Positions 1 through 9,664 of a DNA stretch of 64,000 nt are shown one piece after another. The translations under genes and the position numbers were made by a program. The stretch comes from Geodermatophilus sabuli (GTDB lineage: Bacteria; Actinomycetota; Actinomycetes; Mycobacteriales; Geodermatophilaceae), in contig NZ_OBDO01000007.1 of NCBI RefSeq assembly GCF_900215145.1, positions 1-64,000 of the forward strand. The letters are read 5' to 3'. The first letter of the stretch is position 1, and each line of letters opens with the position of its first letter. Under the pieces are notes generated by a model that saw only the letters and a list, made by a program, of their open reading frames with translations, was not told the DNA's origin and ran no database searches.

Positions 1-86
1 CACACACAAACCGTGTGCAGCGCCGGGGGTATAAAACTTGGCACTGACTTTCGGCACGCTGTTGAGTTCTCAAGGAACGGACGCAC
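1..86 (-). promoter_or_regulatory. rRNA operon leader (antitermination/processing region) upstream of an off-window 16S gene
   Basis: Read on the minus strand, this stretch contains CCTTGAGAACTCAACAG followed by GTGCCGAAAGTCAGTGCCAA, the familiar actinobacterial pre-rRNA leader with a boxA-like antitermination element and RNase III processing sequences. The 16S gene itself is not in the window and should begin left of base 1. The same element can also occur in the 16S-23S spacer, but no rRNA lies upstream of it here (bases above 90), so the pre-16S leader is the better reading. Confidence 0.75.
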
Positions 87-130
87 AAGAACTCGAGCCT
101 TTGTGGGCTGGTGTTCGAGGCGGTATGTCC

Positions 131-158
131 ACTGTACCCCGGGCTCCGCATCAGTCAA
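131..158 (-). promoter_or_regulatory. Candidate rrn promoter (sigma-70 type)
   Basis: On the minus strand there is a -35 hexamer TTGACT (153-158) and a -10 hexamer TACAGT (131-136) separated by 16 bases, both close to the housekeeping consensus and unusual in such GC-rich DNA. Transcription would start near base 124 and run left into the rRNA leader. The 86-366 interval upstream otherwise holds no gene, and additional rrn promoters may be present in it. Confidence 0.6.
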
Positions 159-288
159 ACCGCAGGGGTTCGGCTGGCGGTTGACCAGGCTGGCGGCCCG
201 GTCCGTTCTCGCTCGGTGCAGAGAGGACAGTACACGCCCTCGGAGGGGTCGTGCACGGGGGGTTCGGGTGGGGGCCCTCACAGCCGTT

Positions 289-308
289 GGCCCCGCTTTC
301 GCGGGCCC
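289..308. terminator. GC hairpin downstream of alkB
   Basis: CCCGC-TTTC-GCGGG with flanking GG/CC pairs forms a compact hairpin about 60 bases beyond the alkB stop and upstream of the rrn promoter. It could insulate the rRNA operon from alkB transcription. There is no U-tract, which is common for actinobacterial terminators. Confidence 0.3.
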
Positions 309-366
309 GTGCAGCACCCGGACGGCGTCCGACGGGAGTGCCGCGGAACGTGCCGACACCTGCAGG

Positions 367-990
367 TCAGGCCACGCCGCGCGGACGGAACTGGACGCTG
401 ACCCTCGGGCCGACCGCCTTCGCCGTCTTGGGGATGCAGTGCTCCCAGGTGCGCTGACAGCTGCCGCCCATCACCACGAGGTCGCCGTGCCCCAGCGGGA
501 ACCGCAGGGCCTTGCCGCCACCCACCGGACGGAGCAGCAGCGGCCGTGGTGAACCGAAGGAGACGATGGCGACCATCGTCTCCGCGCTGCGCCCGCGCCC
601 GATGCGGTCGCCGTGCCAGGCGACGCTGTCCCGCCCGTCCCGGTACAGGCACATGCCGGCACTCACGAACGGCTCGCCGAGTTCGGGCCCGTAGTGGGCG
701 TTCAGTGCTGTGCGCGCCTCGGTGAGCAGCGGGTGCGGCAGCGTCTCCTCGCCGCCGTACCACCGCAGCAAGCGCGGGACGGCGACCTCCCGCTCGTACA
801 TCTGGCGCCGGTCCGCCCGCCAGCCGATGTCCCCGAGCAGCACCTCGAGCACCGCATCGGATCCGGCCACCCAGCCCGGGAGGTGGTCGACCCAGGCGCC
901 ACGGCTCAGGGGGTGCCGGGTGACGGCGAGCGGACCGAGCGTCGCCTCCTCGGCGAGGTCCCACATCGACGGCTGGTGCGCGAGCGACAT
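367..990 (-). CDS. alkB: Alpha-ketoglutarate-dependent dioxygenase AlkB
   Basis: A 207-residue member of the AlkB Fe(II)/2-oxoglutarate dioxygenases, which remove methyl groups from 1-methyladenine and 3-methylcytosine by oxidative demethylation. The expected iron ligands are visible as H126-x-D128 (WHGD) and H184 (WEHC), and the C-terminal RVSVQFR supplies the arginines that bind 2-oxoglutarate and substrate. Length is normal. The ATG at 990 is preceded six bases upstream by TAGCCT (997-1002, minus strand), suggesting a leaderless transcript. It stands alone between the rrn leader and a recQ-type helicase gene, so two repair genes sit side by side, although separate promoters are likely. Confidence 0.9.
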   Translation of the reverse strand: MSLAHQPSMWDLAEEATLGPLAVTRHPLSRGAWVDHLPGWVAGSDAVLEVLLGDIGWRADRRQMYEREVAVPRLLRWYGGEETLPHPLLTEARTALNAHYGPELGEPFVSAGMCLYRDGRDSVAWHGDRIGRGRSAETMVAIVSFGSPRPLLLRPVGGGKALRFPLGHGDLVVMGGSCQRTWEHCIPKTAKAVGPRVSVQFRPRGVA

Positions 991-1095
991 GGGCGCAGGC
1001 TACGTCGAATCGAACAGGTGTACGAGTACTGGACGGGGCGAGGGATCACCCGCGTACTCCCCCGGCGCCTCCGGCAGGGTCACGCCGGGGGCTCC

Positions 1096-3321
<2,226 letters not shown>

Positions 3322-3402
3322 GGGTCCCGACAGTAGGCAGCGCGGGCGACGGAACCGGCCGCCGCGCGCAGCCTGGGGACGGAGGGGGACAATCCACAGA
3401 CG

Positions 3403-4221
3403 ATGCGACCGCCGGACAACCACGTGCACACCAGGTGGTCCTGGGACACCTCCGAGACCTCGACGATGGTGCGCGCCTGCGAGCGGGCGGTCGCCCGCGG
3501 CCTGCCGGCCATCGCCTTCACCGAGCACCTCGACTTCACCACGTGGTCCCCGGAGGACCGCGCGACCGCCGACGGGCTGGTCGACCGGCACGCCTCCCGG
3601 CACCTGCCCATCGACATCGAGGGCTACTCCGCCGAGCTGGAGGAGTGCCGGGAGCGCTTCCCCGAGCTGCGGATCTGGTCGGGGGTCGAGACCGGCGAGC
3701 CGCACCTGTTCGCCGCGAGCGTGGCCCGGCACCTGAGCGACGCTCCGGTGGACCGGGTGCTCGGCTCGCTGCACTCGCTGAGCCAGGACGGCCGGCTCTA
3801 CGGCGTCGGCCGGCTGCTCTACCCGGACCCCGACTCGACGATGCGGCGCTACCTCGCCGAGGTCGTGGACATGGTGGAGAACAGCGACGTCTTCCAGGTG
3901 CTGGCGCACGTCGACTTCCCCCGGCGCTACTGGCCCGGCGGCAGCGACCGGTACGCGGAGAAGGACTACGAGGAGGAGTACCGGGCGGTGTTCCGCGCGC
4001 TGGCCGACACGGGGCGGGCGCTGGAGGTCAACACCTCCAGCCCGCTGGCCTCGGTGGACCAGGTGCGGTGGTTCTTCGAGGAGGGCGGCGAGGCGATCAG
4101 CTTCGGCAGTGACGCCCACCAGCCGGCCGCCGTCGGCCAGTACTTCGACCTGGCCGTGGACGTCGTCGAGTCCGCCGGCTTCCGCCCCGGCCGCGACGCC
4201 TTCGACTTCTGGCGCCGCTGA
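3403..4221 (+). CDS. PHP-domain phosphoesterase, histidinol-phosphatase-like
   Basis: A 272-residue PHP protein. Metal-binding motifs are visible in order: NHVHT near the N terminus, a TEHLD segment, SGVETGE, GSLHSL, LAHVDFPRR and GSDAHQP near the C terminus, which together make the trinuclear metal site of the PHP phosphoesterases. It resembles HisK-type histidinol-phosphatases, but no histidine biosynthesis genes are near, so the substrate is uncertain. It is divergent from the recQ-type gene with 81 bases between the starts. The start is the first ATG (3403), directly before the metal motif, which makes an upstream start unnecessary. Confidence 0.82.
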   Translation: MRPPDNHVHTRWSWDTSETSTMVRACERAVARGLPAIAFTEHLDFTTWSPEDRATADGLVDRHASRHLPIDIEGYSAELEECRERFPELRIWSGVETGEPHLFAASVARHLSDAPVDRVLGSLHSLSQDGRLYGVGRLLYPDPDSTMRRYLAEVVDMVENSDVFQVLAHVDFPRRYWPGGSDRYAEKDYEEEYRAVFRALADTGRALEVNTSSPLASVDQVRWFFEEGGEAISFGSDAHQPAAVGQYFDLAVDVVESAGFRPGRDAFDFWRR

Positions 4222-4245
4222 CCCGTCCCCGCCGGAAGAAGTACT

Positions 4246-4274
4246 TCACCGCTAAGGCACTTTGCGGCTAGGGT
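4246..4274 (+). promoter_or_regulatory. arcC promoter with candidate regulon box
   Basis: TCACCGCTAAGGCACTT (4246-4262) is one of five matches to a box shared by the arcC, fdrA/permease, cox and hyuA promoters. Here it is part of an imperfect dyad: AAGTACTTCA to its left against TAAGGCACTT on its right matches at 7 of 10 positions. A -10 element TAGGGT (4269-4274) lies seven bases before the GTG start, so arcC is probably leaderless and the box covers the -35 and spacer, as expected for an operator. Confidence 0.55.
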
Positions 4275-4280
4275 CTCCTG

Positions 4281-5237
4281 GTGACCTCCTCCCGCCGCGT
4301 CGTGATCGCCCTCGGCGGCAACGCGATGACCGGCCCCGACGGCTCGGCCACCCCGGGCGCACAGCAGGCCGCGATCGCCGGAGCCTGCGCGCACGTGGCG
4401 GAGGTCGTCTCCACCGGGGTGGAGGTCGTCCTCACCCACGGAAACGGTCCCCAGGTCGGGAACCTGCTGGTCAAGAACGAGCTCGCGGCGCACGAGGTGC
4501 CCCCGGTCCCGCTGGACTGGTGTGTGGCCCAGACCCAGGCGACGATCGGTTTCACGCTCGCCGACGAGCTGGACGCCGCCCTCGCGGCGCGCGGACTCCC
4601 CCAGCGCACCGCCAGCCTGATCACCCGCACCCTCGTCGACGCCGACGACCCGAACTTCCGCGAGCCGTCGAAGCCCGTCGGCCGGTTCCTGCCGCGCGAG
4701 AAGGCGGAGACCTTCATCGGGCACGGCCAGATCTGGGAGGACCGCGGTCCGCGCGGCTGGCGTCGCGTCGTCGCCTCGCCGGAGCCGCGCTCGGTGGTCG
4801 ACGTCCCGGCGATCTCGGCGCTGGCCGGCGCCGGCTTCGTCGTCGCCTGCGCCGGCGGTGGCGGCATCCCGGTGGTGGACGACGGCACCGGCAGCGCGCT
4901 GCGTGGTGTCGAGGCGGTCATCGACAAGGACCTCACCGCCGCGCTGCTGGCCGCCGAGCTGGGCGCCGACACGCTGGTGATCGCCACCGACGTCCCGAAC
5001 GTGATGGTCGACTTCGGCACGCCGTCCGCCCGGCCGCTGGAGCGGGTGACCGCCGCGGAGCTGCGCGCACACGCCGCCGCCGGTCAGTTCGCCCGCGGCA
5101 GCATGGGGCCCAAGGTCGACGCCGCGCTGCGGTTCGTCGGGGGCGACACCCCGGGCCGCCGCGCCGTCATCACCAGCCTCGAGCACATCTCCGACGCCGT
5201 CCGCGAGGACGCCGTCGGCACCGTCCTCACCGCCTGA
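4281..5237 (+). CDS. arcC: Carbamate kinase
   Basis: A 318-residue amino-acid kinase-fold enzyme that makes ATP from ADP and carbamoyl phosphate, releasing carbamate (CO2 and NH3). Family motifs are clear: GGNA at residues 12-15, HGNGPQVGN, the central AGGGGIPV, VIDKDLTA, and the C-terminal GSMGPKV. Length is standard. No arginine deiminase or ornithine carbamoyltransferase gene is nearby, so it is not part of a normal arginine deiminase operon. It is followed after 27 bases by barbiturase and shares a promoter box with the fdrA/DUF1116 genes, which fits a role in consuming carbamoyl phosphate from ureide breakdown. The GTG start follows a leaderless-type -10. Confidence 0.93.
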   Translation: MTSSRRVVIALGGNAMTGPDGSATPGAQQAAIAGACAHVAEVVSTGVEVVLTHGNGPQVGNLLVKNELAAHEVPPVPLDWCVAQTQATIGFTLADELDAALAARGLPQRTASLITRTLVDADDPNFREPSKPVGRFLPREKAETFIGHGQIWEDRGPRGWRRVVASPEPRSVVDVPAISALAGAGFVVACAGGGGIPVVDDGTGSALRGVEAVIDKDLTAALLAAELGADTLVIATDVPNVMVDFGTPSARPLERVTAAELRAHAAAGQFARGSMGPKVDAALRFVGGDTPGRRAVITSLEHISDAVREDAVGTVLTA

Positions 5238-5264
5238 TCCGTCCCACCGACCGAGAGGAACGCC

Positions 5265-6368
5265 GTGCCCGCACCGATCGAGGTCCGCAAGGTCCCGCTG
5301 CACAACGTCAGTGACGCCTCCGAGCTGGCCAAGCTCATCGATGACGGCGTGATGGAGGCCGACCGGGTCATCGCCGTCATCGGCAAGACGGAGGGCAACG
5401 GCGGGATCAACGACTACACCCGCATCATCGCCGACCGTGCCTTCCGCGAGGTGCTGCTGGAGAAGGGCAGCCGGCCGCTGGAGGAGGTCAAGCAGATCCC
5501 GATCGTGTGGTCCGGTGGCACCGACGGCGTCATCAGCCCGCACGCCACGGTCTTCGCCACGCTGCCGGAGGACTCCGTCGAGAAGACCGACGAGCCGCGC
5601 CTGACCGTCGGCTACGCGATGAGCGACGTCCTGCTGCCCGAGGACATCGGCCGCGTCGCGATGGTGGCGAAGGTCGCCGAGGGCGTGAAGAAGGCGATGG
5701 AGGCTGCGGGCATCACCGACCCGGCCGACGTGCACTACGTGCAGACCAAGACGCCGCTGCTGACCATCGACACGATCCGCGACGCCCACGAGCGTGGACA
5801 GACCACGATCCTGGAAGAGCCGCACGGCTCGATGGACATCTCCAACGGGACGACGGCGCTGGGCATCGCGGTGGCGCTCGGCGAGATCGAGATGCCGACG
5901 CAGGAGCAGATCATGCGCGACCTCTCCCTCTACAGCGCGGTCGCCTCCTGCTCCTCGGGCGTGGAGCTGGACCGTGCGCAGATCGTCGTCGTCGGCAACG
6001 CCCGTGGGCACGGCGGCACCTACCGCGTCGGCCACTCGGTGATGGAGGACGCCCTGGACCAGGACGGCATCTGGGCCGCGATCCGCGACGCCGGCATCGA
6101 CCTGCCCGAGCGCCCCCACCACACCGACCTCGGCGACCGCCTGGTCAACGTGTTCCTCAAGTGCGAGGCCTCCCCCGACGGCAAGGTGCGCGGCCGTCGC
6201 AACGCCATGCTCGACGACTCCGACGTCTCCTGGCACCGCCAGATCAAGGCCTGCGTCGGCGGCGTGACGGCGTCGGTGACCGGCGACCCGGCCGTGTTCG
6301 TCTCGGTCGCCGCGGTGCACCAGGGCCCCTCGGGTGGTGGCCCGGTGGCCGCCATCGTCAGGGCCTGA
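5265..6368 (+). CDS. Ring-opening amidohydrolase, barbiturase (cyanuric acid amidohydrolase/barbiturase family)
   Basis: A 367-residue protein of the three-fold-repeated cyanuric acid amidohydrolase/barbiturase family. Each repeat should give a Lys-Ser pair: K41 in GKTEGNGG with S83 in WSGGTDG, K162 in QTKTP with S230 in SCSSGVE, and K299 in FLKC with a serine in SVAA or SGGG near the C terminus. [14 protein letters not shown] is another family signature. Barbiturase opens barbiturate to ureidomalonate; cyanuric acid hydrolase makes carboxybiuret. The uracil permease and molybdenum hydroxylase in the same region favour barbiturate, although sequence alone does not separate the two substrates. 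It forms an operon with arcC (27-base gap, GAGAGGAA before the GTG). Confidence 0.9.
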   Translation: MPAPIEVRKVPLHNVSDASELAKLIDDGVMEADRVIAVIGKTEGNGGINDYTRIIADRAFREVLLEKGSRPLEEVKQIPIVWSGGTDGVISPHATVFATLPEDSVEKTDEPRLTVGYAMSDVLLPEDIGRVAMVAKVAEGVKKAMEAAGITDPADVHYVQTKTPLLTIDTIRDAHERGQTTILEEPHGSMDISNGTTALGIAVALGEIEMPTQEQIMRDLSLYSAVASCSSGVELDRAQIVVVGNARGHGGTYRVGHSVMEDALDQDGIWAAIRDAGIDLPERPHHTDLGDRLVNVFLKCEASPDGKVRGRRNAMLDDSDVSWHRQIKACVGGVTASVTGDPAVFVSVAAVHQGPSGGGPVAAIVRA

Positions 6369-6382
6369 CGACAGCACCACCT

Positions 6383-6446
6383 CGACGAGATCGGCGATCT
6401 CGTACGCCTGCACGACCTGTGGCATACGAGATCGCCGATCTCGTCG
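6383..6446. repeat. Inverted pair of GAGATCGGCGATCTC palindromes
   Basis: Two 22-base arms (6383-6404 and 6425-6446) are perfect reverse complements around a 20-base loop, and each arm is itself centred on the near-palindrome GAGATCGGCGATCTC. The structure follows the barbiturase stop and can act as a terminator or transcript-end stabiliser. The same core occurs as a pair at 8911-8975 and 43793-43851, so this is a dispersed intergenic repeat. Confidence 0.8.
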
Positions 6447-6526
6447 TGCGAGTACACGAAGTCCTCGACACCGCCGCCGACACCCTCCGCCCGGCCGTCG
6501 AGGACCTGCTCGTCCCGGCACCCTGA
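6419..6526 (+). pseudogene. Short ORF with strong coding bias, possible gene remnant
   Basis: GTG at 6419 opens a 35-codon frame ending TGA at 6526, translating to AYEIADLVVRVHEVLDTAADT and then LRPAVEDLLVPAP. Third positions are almost all G or C in the last 25 codons, unlike random spacer, and the start lies inside the inverted repeat. No family is recognisable. It may be the C-terminal stump of a deleted gene, since the next gene (the catechol dioxygenase) also carries a deletion, or a genuine small protein. No ribosome binding site is seen. The rest of the 6527-6678 spacer holds only the palindrome at 6633. Confidence 0.25.
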
Positions 6527-6632
6527 GCCGCTCCGGCGGGACGGGCCCGTCACGGTGCGCGAGTTCGGCGTGGGTCGGCCCGGGGTATCCCAGCGGCCAC
6601 GACGTCGCGTTCCCGCACCCGCTGACCCCGTG

Positions 6633-6648
6633 CACCCGGCGCCGGGTG
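6633..6648. promoter_or_regulatory. Perfect 16-base palindrome upstream of the catechol block
   Basis: CACCCGGCGCCGGGTG lies 30 bases before the GTG of the deleted dioxygenase gene. It could be an operator for a regulator of the catechol genes (IclR- or TetR-type proteins bind such dyads), but GC-rich palindromes arise easily in this genome and no regulator gene is adjacent. Confidence 0.25.
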
Positions 6649-6678
6649 ACCGGCGCACCCAGCACGAGGAGCCGCACC

Positions 6679-7266
6679 GTGACCACCACTGGACACGTCG
6701 GCCCCACCGCCGCCGGCTCGGGCGCGAACGCCACCGAGTCCTTCCGCAGCAACGAGCAGTACCGGGGCGCCTCAGCCGTCTCCCCCGAGCGGGTCAGCGC
6801 CGTCGTCAGCGCCGCCCTGGCCGGCGTCCACCAGGCCATCCGCGACCAGGACGTCACCCATCCGGAGTTCCAGGCCGCCAAGGCCTGGATGATCGAGGTC
6901 GGCGAGGGCGGGGAGTGGCCGCCGTTCCTCGACGTCTTCGTCGAGCACGACGAGCAGGGCACGCCGCTGGTCCTCGCCGGCCAGGTGCGCGACGTCGACG
7001 GCACCCCGCTGGCCGGCGCCGAGGTCGACCTCTGGCAGGCCGAATCCGAGGGCTACTACTCCGTCCACCTGCACCTGCTCGTCCGCGCCCCCGGCCACCG
7101 CACCATCACCACGCAGCTGTACTTCGCCGGTGGCGAGTGGCTCGACAGCGACGTCGCCGAGGCCACCAAGCCCGAACTCGTCCTCGACCCCCAGGAGCAG
7201 GACGACGGCACCCGGGCGGTCACCTACGACTTCGCCCTGGAGCCGGAGGAGACGGCGGCCGCCTGA
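6679..7266 (+). CDS. Intradiol (catechol 1,2-type) dioxygenase with an in-frame internal deletion
   Basis: 195 residues, against roughly 255-300 for the family. The N-terminal linker/dimerisation part, the beta-sandwich start (VLAGQVRDVDGTPLAGAEV, then DLWQAESEGYYS) and the C-terminal part from HLHLLVRAPGH onward are well conserved. The residues between GYYS (127-128) and VHLHL (129-133), about 60-65 in intact enzymes, are missing without a frameshift. That removed segment normally carries the second tyrosine iron ligand and much of the substrate pocket. One tyrosine (126/127) and both histidine ligands (H130, H132) remain. The enzyme, which would turn catechol into cis,cis-muconate, is therefore probably inactive, although the frame and codon use are intact. 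AGGAG precedes the GTG. It heads the catC/SnoaL/pcaD block. Confidence 0.75.
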   Translation: MTTTGHVGPTAAGSGANATESFRSNEQYRGASAVSPERVSAVVSAALAGVHQAIRDQDVTHPEFQAAKAWMIEVGEGGEWPPFLDVFVEHDEQGTPLVLAGQVRDVDGTPLAGAEVDLWQAESEGYYSVHLHLLVRAPGHRTITTQLYFAGGEWLDSDVAEATKPELVLDPQEQDDGTRAVTYDFALEPEETAAA

Positions 7267-7349
7267 CGCGCCCCGGGGCGGACGGGATCGTCCCCGTCCG
7301 GCAGGGTGGACACCGCCCACCGACCACCACCAGCAAGGAGTTCCCGGAC

Positions 7350-7637
7350 ATGCTCTTCCACGTGCGCATGGACGTCGCCATCCCCCGCGACCTCGACCCC
7401 GAGGAGCGCACCCGGCTGGTGACCACCGAGAAGGCCCGCGCACTGGACCTGCAGCGCAGCGGCAAGTGGGTGCACCTGTGGCGGGTGGTCGGCGCCTACA
7501 GCAACGTCAGTGTCTTCGACGTCGACGGTACCGACGAGCTGCACGACATCCTGTGGAACCTGCCGCTGTTCCCGTTCATGACGATCACGGTGACCCCGCT
7601 GACCGAGCACCCGTCGGCCCTCTCGGCGAACCCGTGA
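7350..7637 (+). CDS. catC: Muconolactone delta-isomerase
   Basis: A 95-residue small homo-oligomeric isomerase converting muconolactone to 3-oxoadipate enol-lactone in the catechol branch of the beta-ketoadipate pathway. The N terminus MLFHVRMDVAIPRDL, the KWVHLWRVVG segment and the C-terminal LPLFPFMTITVTPL are typical of CatC, and the length is normal. AAGGAG lies eight bases before the ATG. No muconate cycloisomerase (catB) is present here, so the block has the steps before and after CatB but not CatB itself. The stop overlaps the next GTG (GTGA), indicating translational coupling. Confidence 0.9.
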   Translation: MLFHVRMDVAIPRDLDPEERTRLVTTEKARALDLQRSGKWVHLWRVVGAYSNVSVFDVDGTDELHDILWNLPLFPFMTITVTPLTEHPSALSANP

Positions 7638-8143
7638 CCCCCGCGACCGGTGCGGGCCCGGTCGAGGAGCGGCTGCGGCGACTGGAGGACGTCGAGGAGA
7701 TCCGCCGTCTCGACGCCGTCTACTGCCGGCTGCTCGACGACGGGGACTGGCCGGCCCTGGTCGACCTGTTCACCGCGGACGGCGTCTTCGACGGACTGTC
7801 CCGGGTGGCGGGCCGGGCCGACCTGCTGACCTTCTTCTCCGGCCTGGCCACCGGCGGGCTGACCGCCTTCTGGCACCACGTCTCCAACCTGGAGGTGGAG
7901 GTGTCCGGAGACGCGGCGACAGTGCGCTCCCTGCTGTGGCAGCCGTGCGTCGTCGAGGGCGTGCCGCACGTCGCGGCCGGGCGGTACGCCGACGAGCTCG
8001 TCCGCACCGCGGCGGGGTGGCGGTACCGCGTCAAGCGGGTCCGGTTCTCCTACTGGGCACCCCTGACGGTTGGATGGGACCAGCACCGGTTCAGCCTCGA
8101 GGCGGCTCGCGCCGCCGCCGTACCCAGGGGAGTCCACCCATGA
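7634..8143 (+). CDS. SnoaL-like / NTF2-fold family protein
   Basis: 169 residues with the SnoaL-like (NTF2) fold: VEEIRRLDAVYCRLLDDGDW followed by a LFTADGVFDG strand-turn, then alternating beta strands ending in WRYRVKRVRFSYW. Proteins of this type act as small cyclases, isomerases or hydroxylase subunits; no catalytic assignment is possible from sequence. It overlaps catC (GTGA) and pcaD (ATGA), so it is made together with aromatic-ring-cleavage enzymes and may bind a pathway intermediate. Confidence 0.75.
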   Translation: MTPATGAGPVEERLRRLEDVEEIRRLDAVYCRLLDDGDWPALVDLFTADGVFDGLSRVAGRADLLTFFSGLATGGLTAFWHHVSNLEVEVSGDAATVRSLLWQPCVVEGVPHVAAGRYADELVRTAAGWRYRVKRVRFSYWAPLTVGWDQHRFSLEAARAAAVPRGVHP

Positions 8144-8901
8144 CCGCACGCCTGTCCGCCGTCGTCGACGGCCCGGACGACGCCCCCGTCCTCGTGCTCG
8201 GCCCGTCGCTGGGCACCGACACCGGGCTGTTCGATGCCCAGGCCGCGGAGTTCGCCGGCGACTTCCGCGTGGTGCGCTACGACCTGCGCGGGCACGGCGG
8301 CTCGGAGGTCGTCCCGGGCCCGTGCACGATGGCCGACCTCGCCGCCGACGTGGTGGCCCTGCTCGACCGGCTCGGCGTGGACCGGTTCTCCTACGCCGGG
8401 GTCTCCATCGGCGGGGCGATCGGGCAGCAGCTGGCGCTGACCGTGCCGGAGCGGCTGGAGAAGCTGGCGATCATCGCCTCGGCCGCGCAGTTCGCCGACC
8501 CGCCGTCGTGGACGGCGCGGGCCCAGCAGGTGCGCGAGCAGGGCACCGAGACGCTGGTCGGCTCCCGCACCGGCACGTGGTTCACCGCGGCCTGGGCCGA
8601 GCAGCACCCCGATGAGGCGCTGCGGCTGCTGCAGATGCTGCGGGACACCCCCGACGAGGGCTACGCCGCCTGCTGCGAGGCCATCGGCGACTTCGACGTC
8701 CGCGACCGGTTGGGTCAGATCACCATGCCGACGCTGGTCGTGGCCGGCGCGGAGGACCCGGCGACGCCGCCGGACATGGTGCGGCTGATCGCCGACGGCA
8801 TCCCGGGTGCGCAGTTCCTCGTGGTCACCGGGGCGGGGCACCTGCCCAACACGACCGACCCGGAGACGGTCAACGCCGCGCTGCGCGGCCACCTGGCCTG
8901 A
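8140..8901 (+). CDS. pcaD: 3-oxoadipate enol-lactonase
   Basis: A 253-residue alpha/beta hydrolase. The nucleophile elbow is GVSIGG with S89, the acid lies in GAEDPATP and the histidine in GAGHLPN near the C terminus; YDLRGHGGS is the usual oxyanion-side loop. It hydrolyses 3-oxoadipate enol-lactone to 3-oxoadipate and is last in the catechol block, coupled to the SnoaL-like gene by an ATGA overlap, with AGGGGAG ahead of the start. Assignment to PcaD rather than another hydrolase rests on similarity plus the adjacent catC. Confidence 0.85.
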   Translation: MTARLSAVVDGPDDAPVLVLGPSLGTDTGLFDAQAAEFAGDFRVVRYDLRGHGGSEVVPGPCTMADLAADVVALLDRLGVDRFSYAGVSIGGAIGQQLALTVPERLEKLAIIASAAQFADPPSWTARAQQVREQGTETLVGSRTGTWFTAAWAEQHPDEALRLLQMLRDTPDEGYAACCEAIGDFDVRDRLGQITMPTLVVAGAEDPATPPDMVRLIADGIPGAQFLVVTGAGHLPNTTDPETVNAALRGHLA

Positions 8902-8910
8902 GCCGGTCCG

Positions 8911-8975
8911 CCGCCGAGATCGGCGATCTGGGCAGCATCAGCAGCTGATGGCGCCGAGATCGCCGATCTCGGCGG
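8911..8975. terminator. Nested hairpin built from a GAGATCGGCGATCTC pair (bidirectional terminator)
   Basis: Arms 8911-8929 and 8957-8975 are exact reverse complements, each holding the GAGATCGGCGATCT core, and the loop contains a second perfect hairpin CATCAGC-A-GCTGATG (8936-8950). It sits exactly between the convergent pcaD and rpsD genes, the place for a shared terminator. Confidence 0.7.
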
Positions 8976-8991
8976 TTCACGGGCGTCCGGG

Positions 8992-9594
8992 TCAGCGGGA
9001 GTAGTACTCCACGACCAGCTGCTCCTCGCAGATCACCGGCACCTCGTCGCGGTCCGGCGTCCGCTCGTAGCGGGCGAGCAGGTCGGCCAGCCGCACCTCG
9101 AGGTAGGCCGGGGCGGTGGCGTGCGCACCGGAGGCGGCCACGACGAACGGGTCCTTGCGCCGCGACCGCTCGGCGATCTGCACGAAGTCACCCGGCCGCA
9201 GCCGGTAGGAGGGGCGGTCCACCCGCTTGCCGTTGACCAGCACGTGCTGGTGGGTGACGAACTGACGGGCCTGGTAGATGGTCCGCGCGAAGCCGGCCCG
9301 CAGCACGGTGGCGTCCAGCCGCGACTCGAGGTCCTGGATGAGCGCCTCGCCCGTCTTGCCGCCGGTCCGCTTGGCCCGGTCGAAGGCCGCCCGCAGCTGG
9401 CTCTCGCTGATGTCGTACTGCGCCCGCAGCCGCTGCTTCTCCTTGAGACGGGTGGAGTAGTCGCTGTCCTTGCGGCGCTTGCGGCCGTGCTCGCCCGGCG
9501 GGTAGGGACGGCGCTCGAAGTACTGCACGGCCTTCGGCGTGAGCGGGATGCCGAGCGCGCGACTGATCCGGACCTTGGGGCGCGGGGTGTTCAC
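8992..9594 (-). CDS. rpsD: 30S ribosomal protein S4
   Basis: A 200-residue S4 that nucleates small-subunit assembly on the 5' domain of 16S rRNA. RPYPPGEHGR, YDISESQLR, KTGEALIQDLESRLDA and the S4 RNA-binding stretch RQFVTHQHVLVNGKRV are all present, and the C terminus VICEEQLVVEYYSR matches the actinobacterial form. The zinc-finger cysteines of the C+ type are absent, as in the stand-alone Streptomyces rpsD. GTG start with AGGAGGT upstream. An iron-type regulatory box lies just upstream (9607-9625), which is unusual for a core ribosomal gene. A second S4 copy elsewhere cannot be excluded. Confidence 0.93.
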   Translation of the reverse strand: MNTPRPKVRISRALGIPLTPKAVQYFERRPYPPGEHGRKRRKDSDYSTRLKEKQRLRAQYDISESQLRAAFDRAKRTGGKTGEALIQDLESRLDATVLRAGFARTIYQARQFVTHQHVLVNGKRVDRPSYRLRPGDFVQIAERSRRKDPFVVAASGAHATAPAYLEVRLADLLARYERTPDRDEVPVICEEQLVVEYYSR

Positions 9595-9606
9595 GGGACC
9601 TCCTGG

Positions 9607-9625
9607 TTTGGTTAGGCTCACCTTA
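9607..9625. promoter_or_regulatory. IdeR/DtxR-type iron box
   Basis: TTTGGTTAGGCTCACCTTA matches the 19-base IdeR/DtxR consensus (TTAGGTTAGGCTAACCTAA) at 16 positions. It lies between the divergent rpsD and DUF2470 genes, 13 bases from the rpsD start and 40 from the other. Iron repression of the DUF2470 gene, linked with heme handling in relatives, is the most natural reading. Confidence 0.65.
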
Positions 9626-9664
9626 CTCTCGCTCGACACCCCGACGTCTACCCCGAGGGAAGTC

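Noticed and set aside
4281..5237. Arginine deiminase pathway
   Set aside because: Carbamate kinase is present, but arginine deiminase, ornithine carbamoyltransferase and antiporter genes are not nearby.
8992..9594. Zur-regulated zinc-free S4 paralogue
   Set aside because: The cysteine-free form is the ordinary S4 in many actinobacteria, and the upstream box matches IdeR, not Zur.
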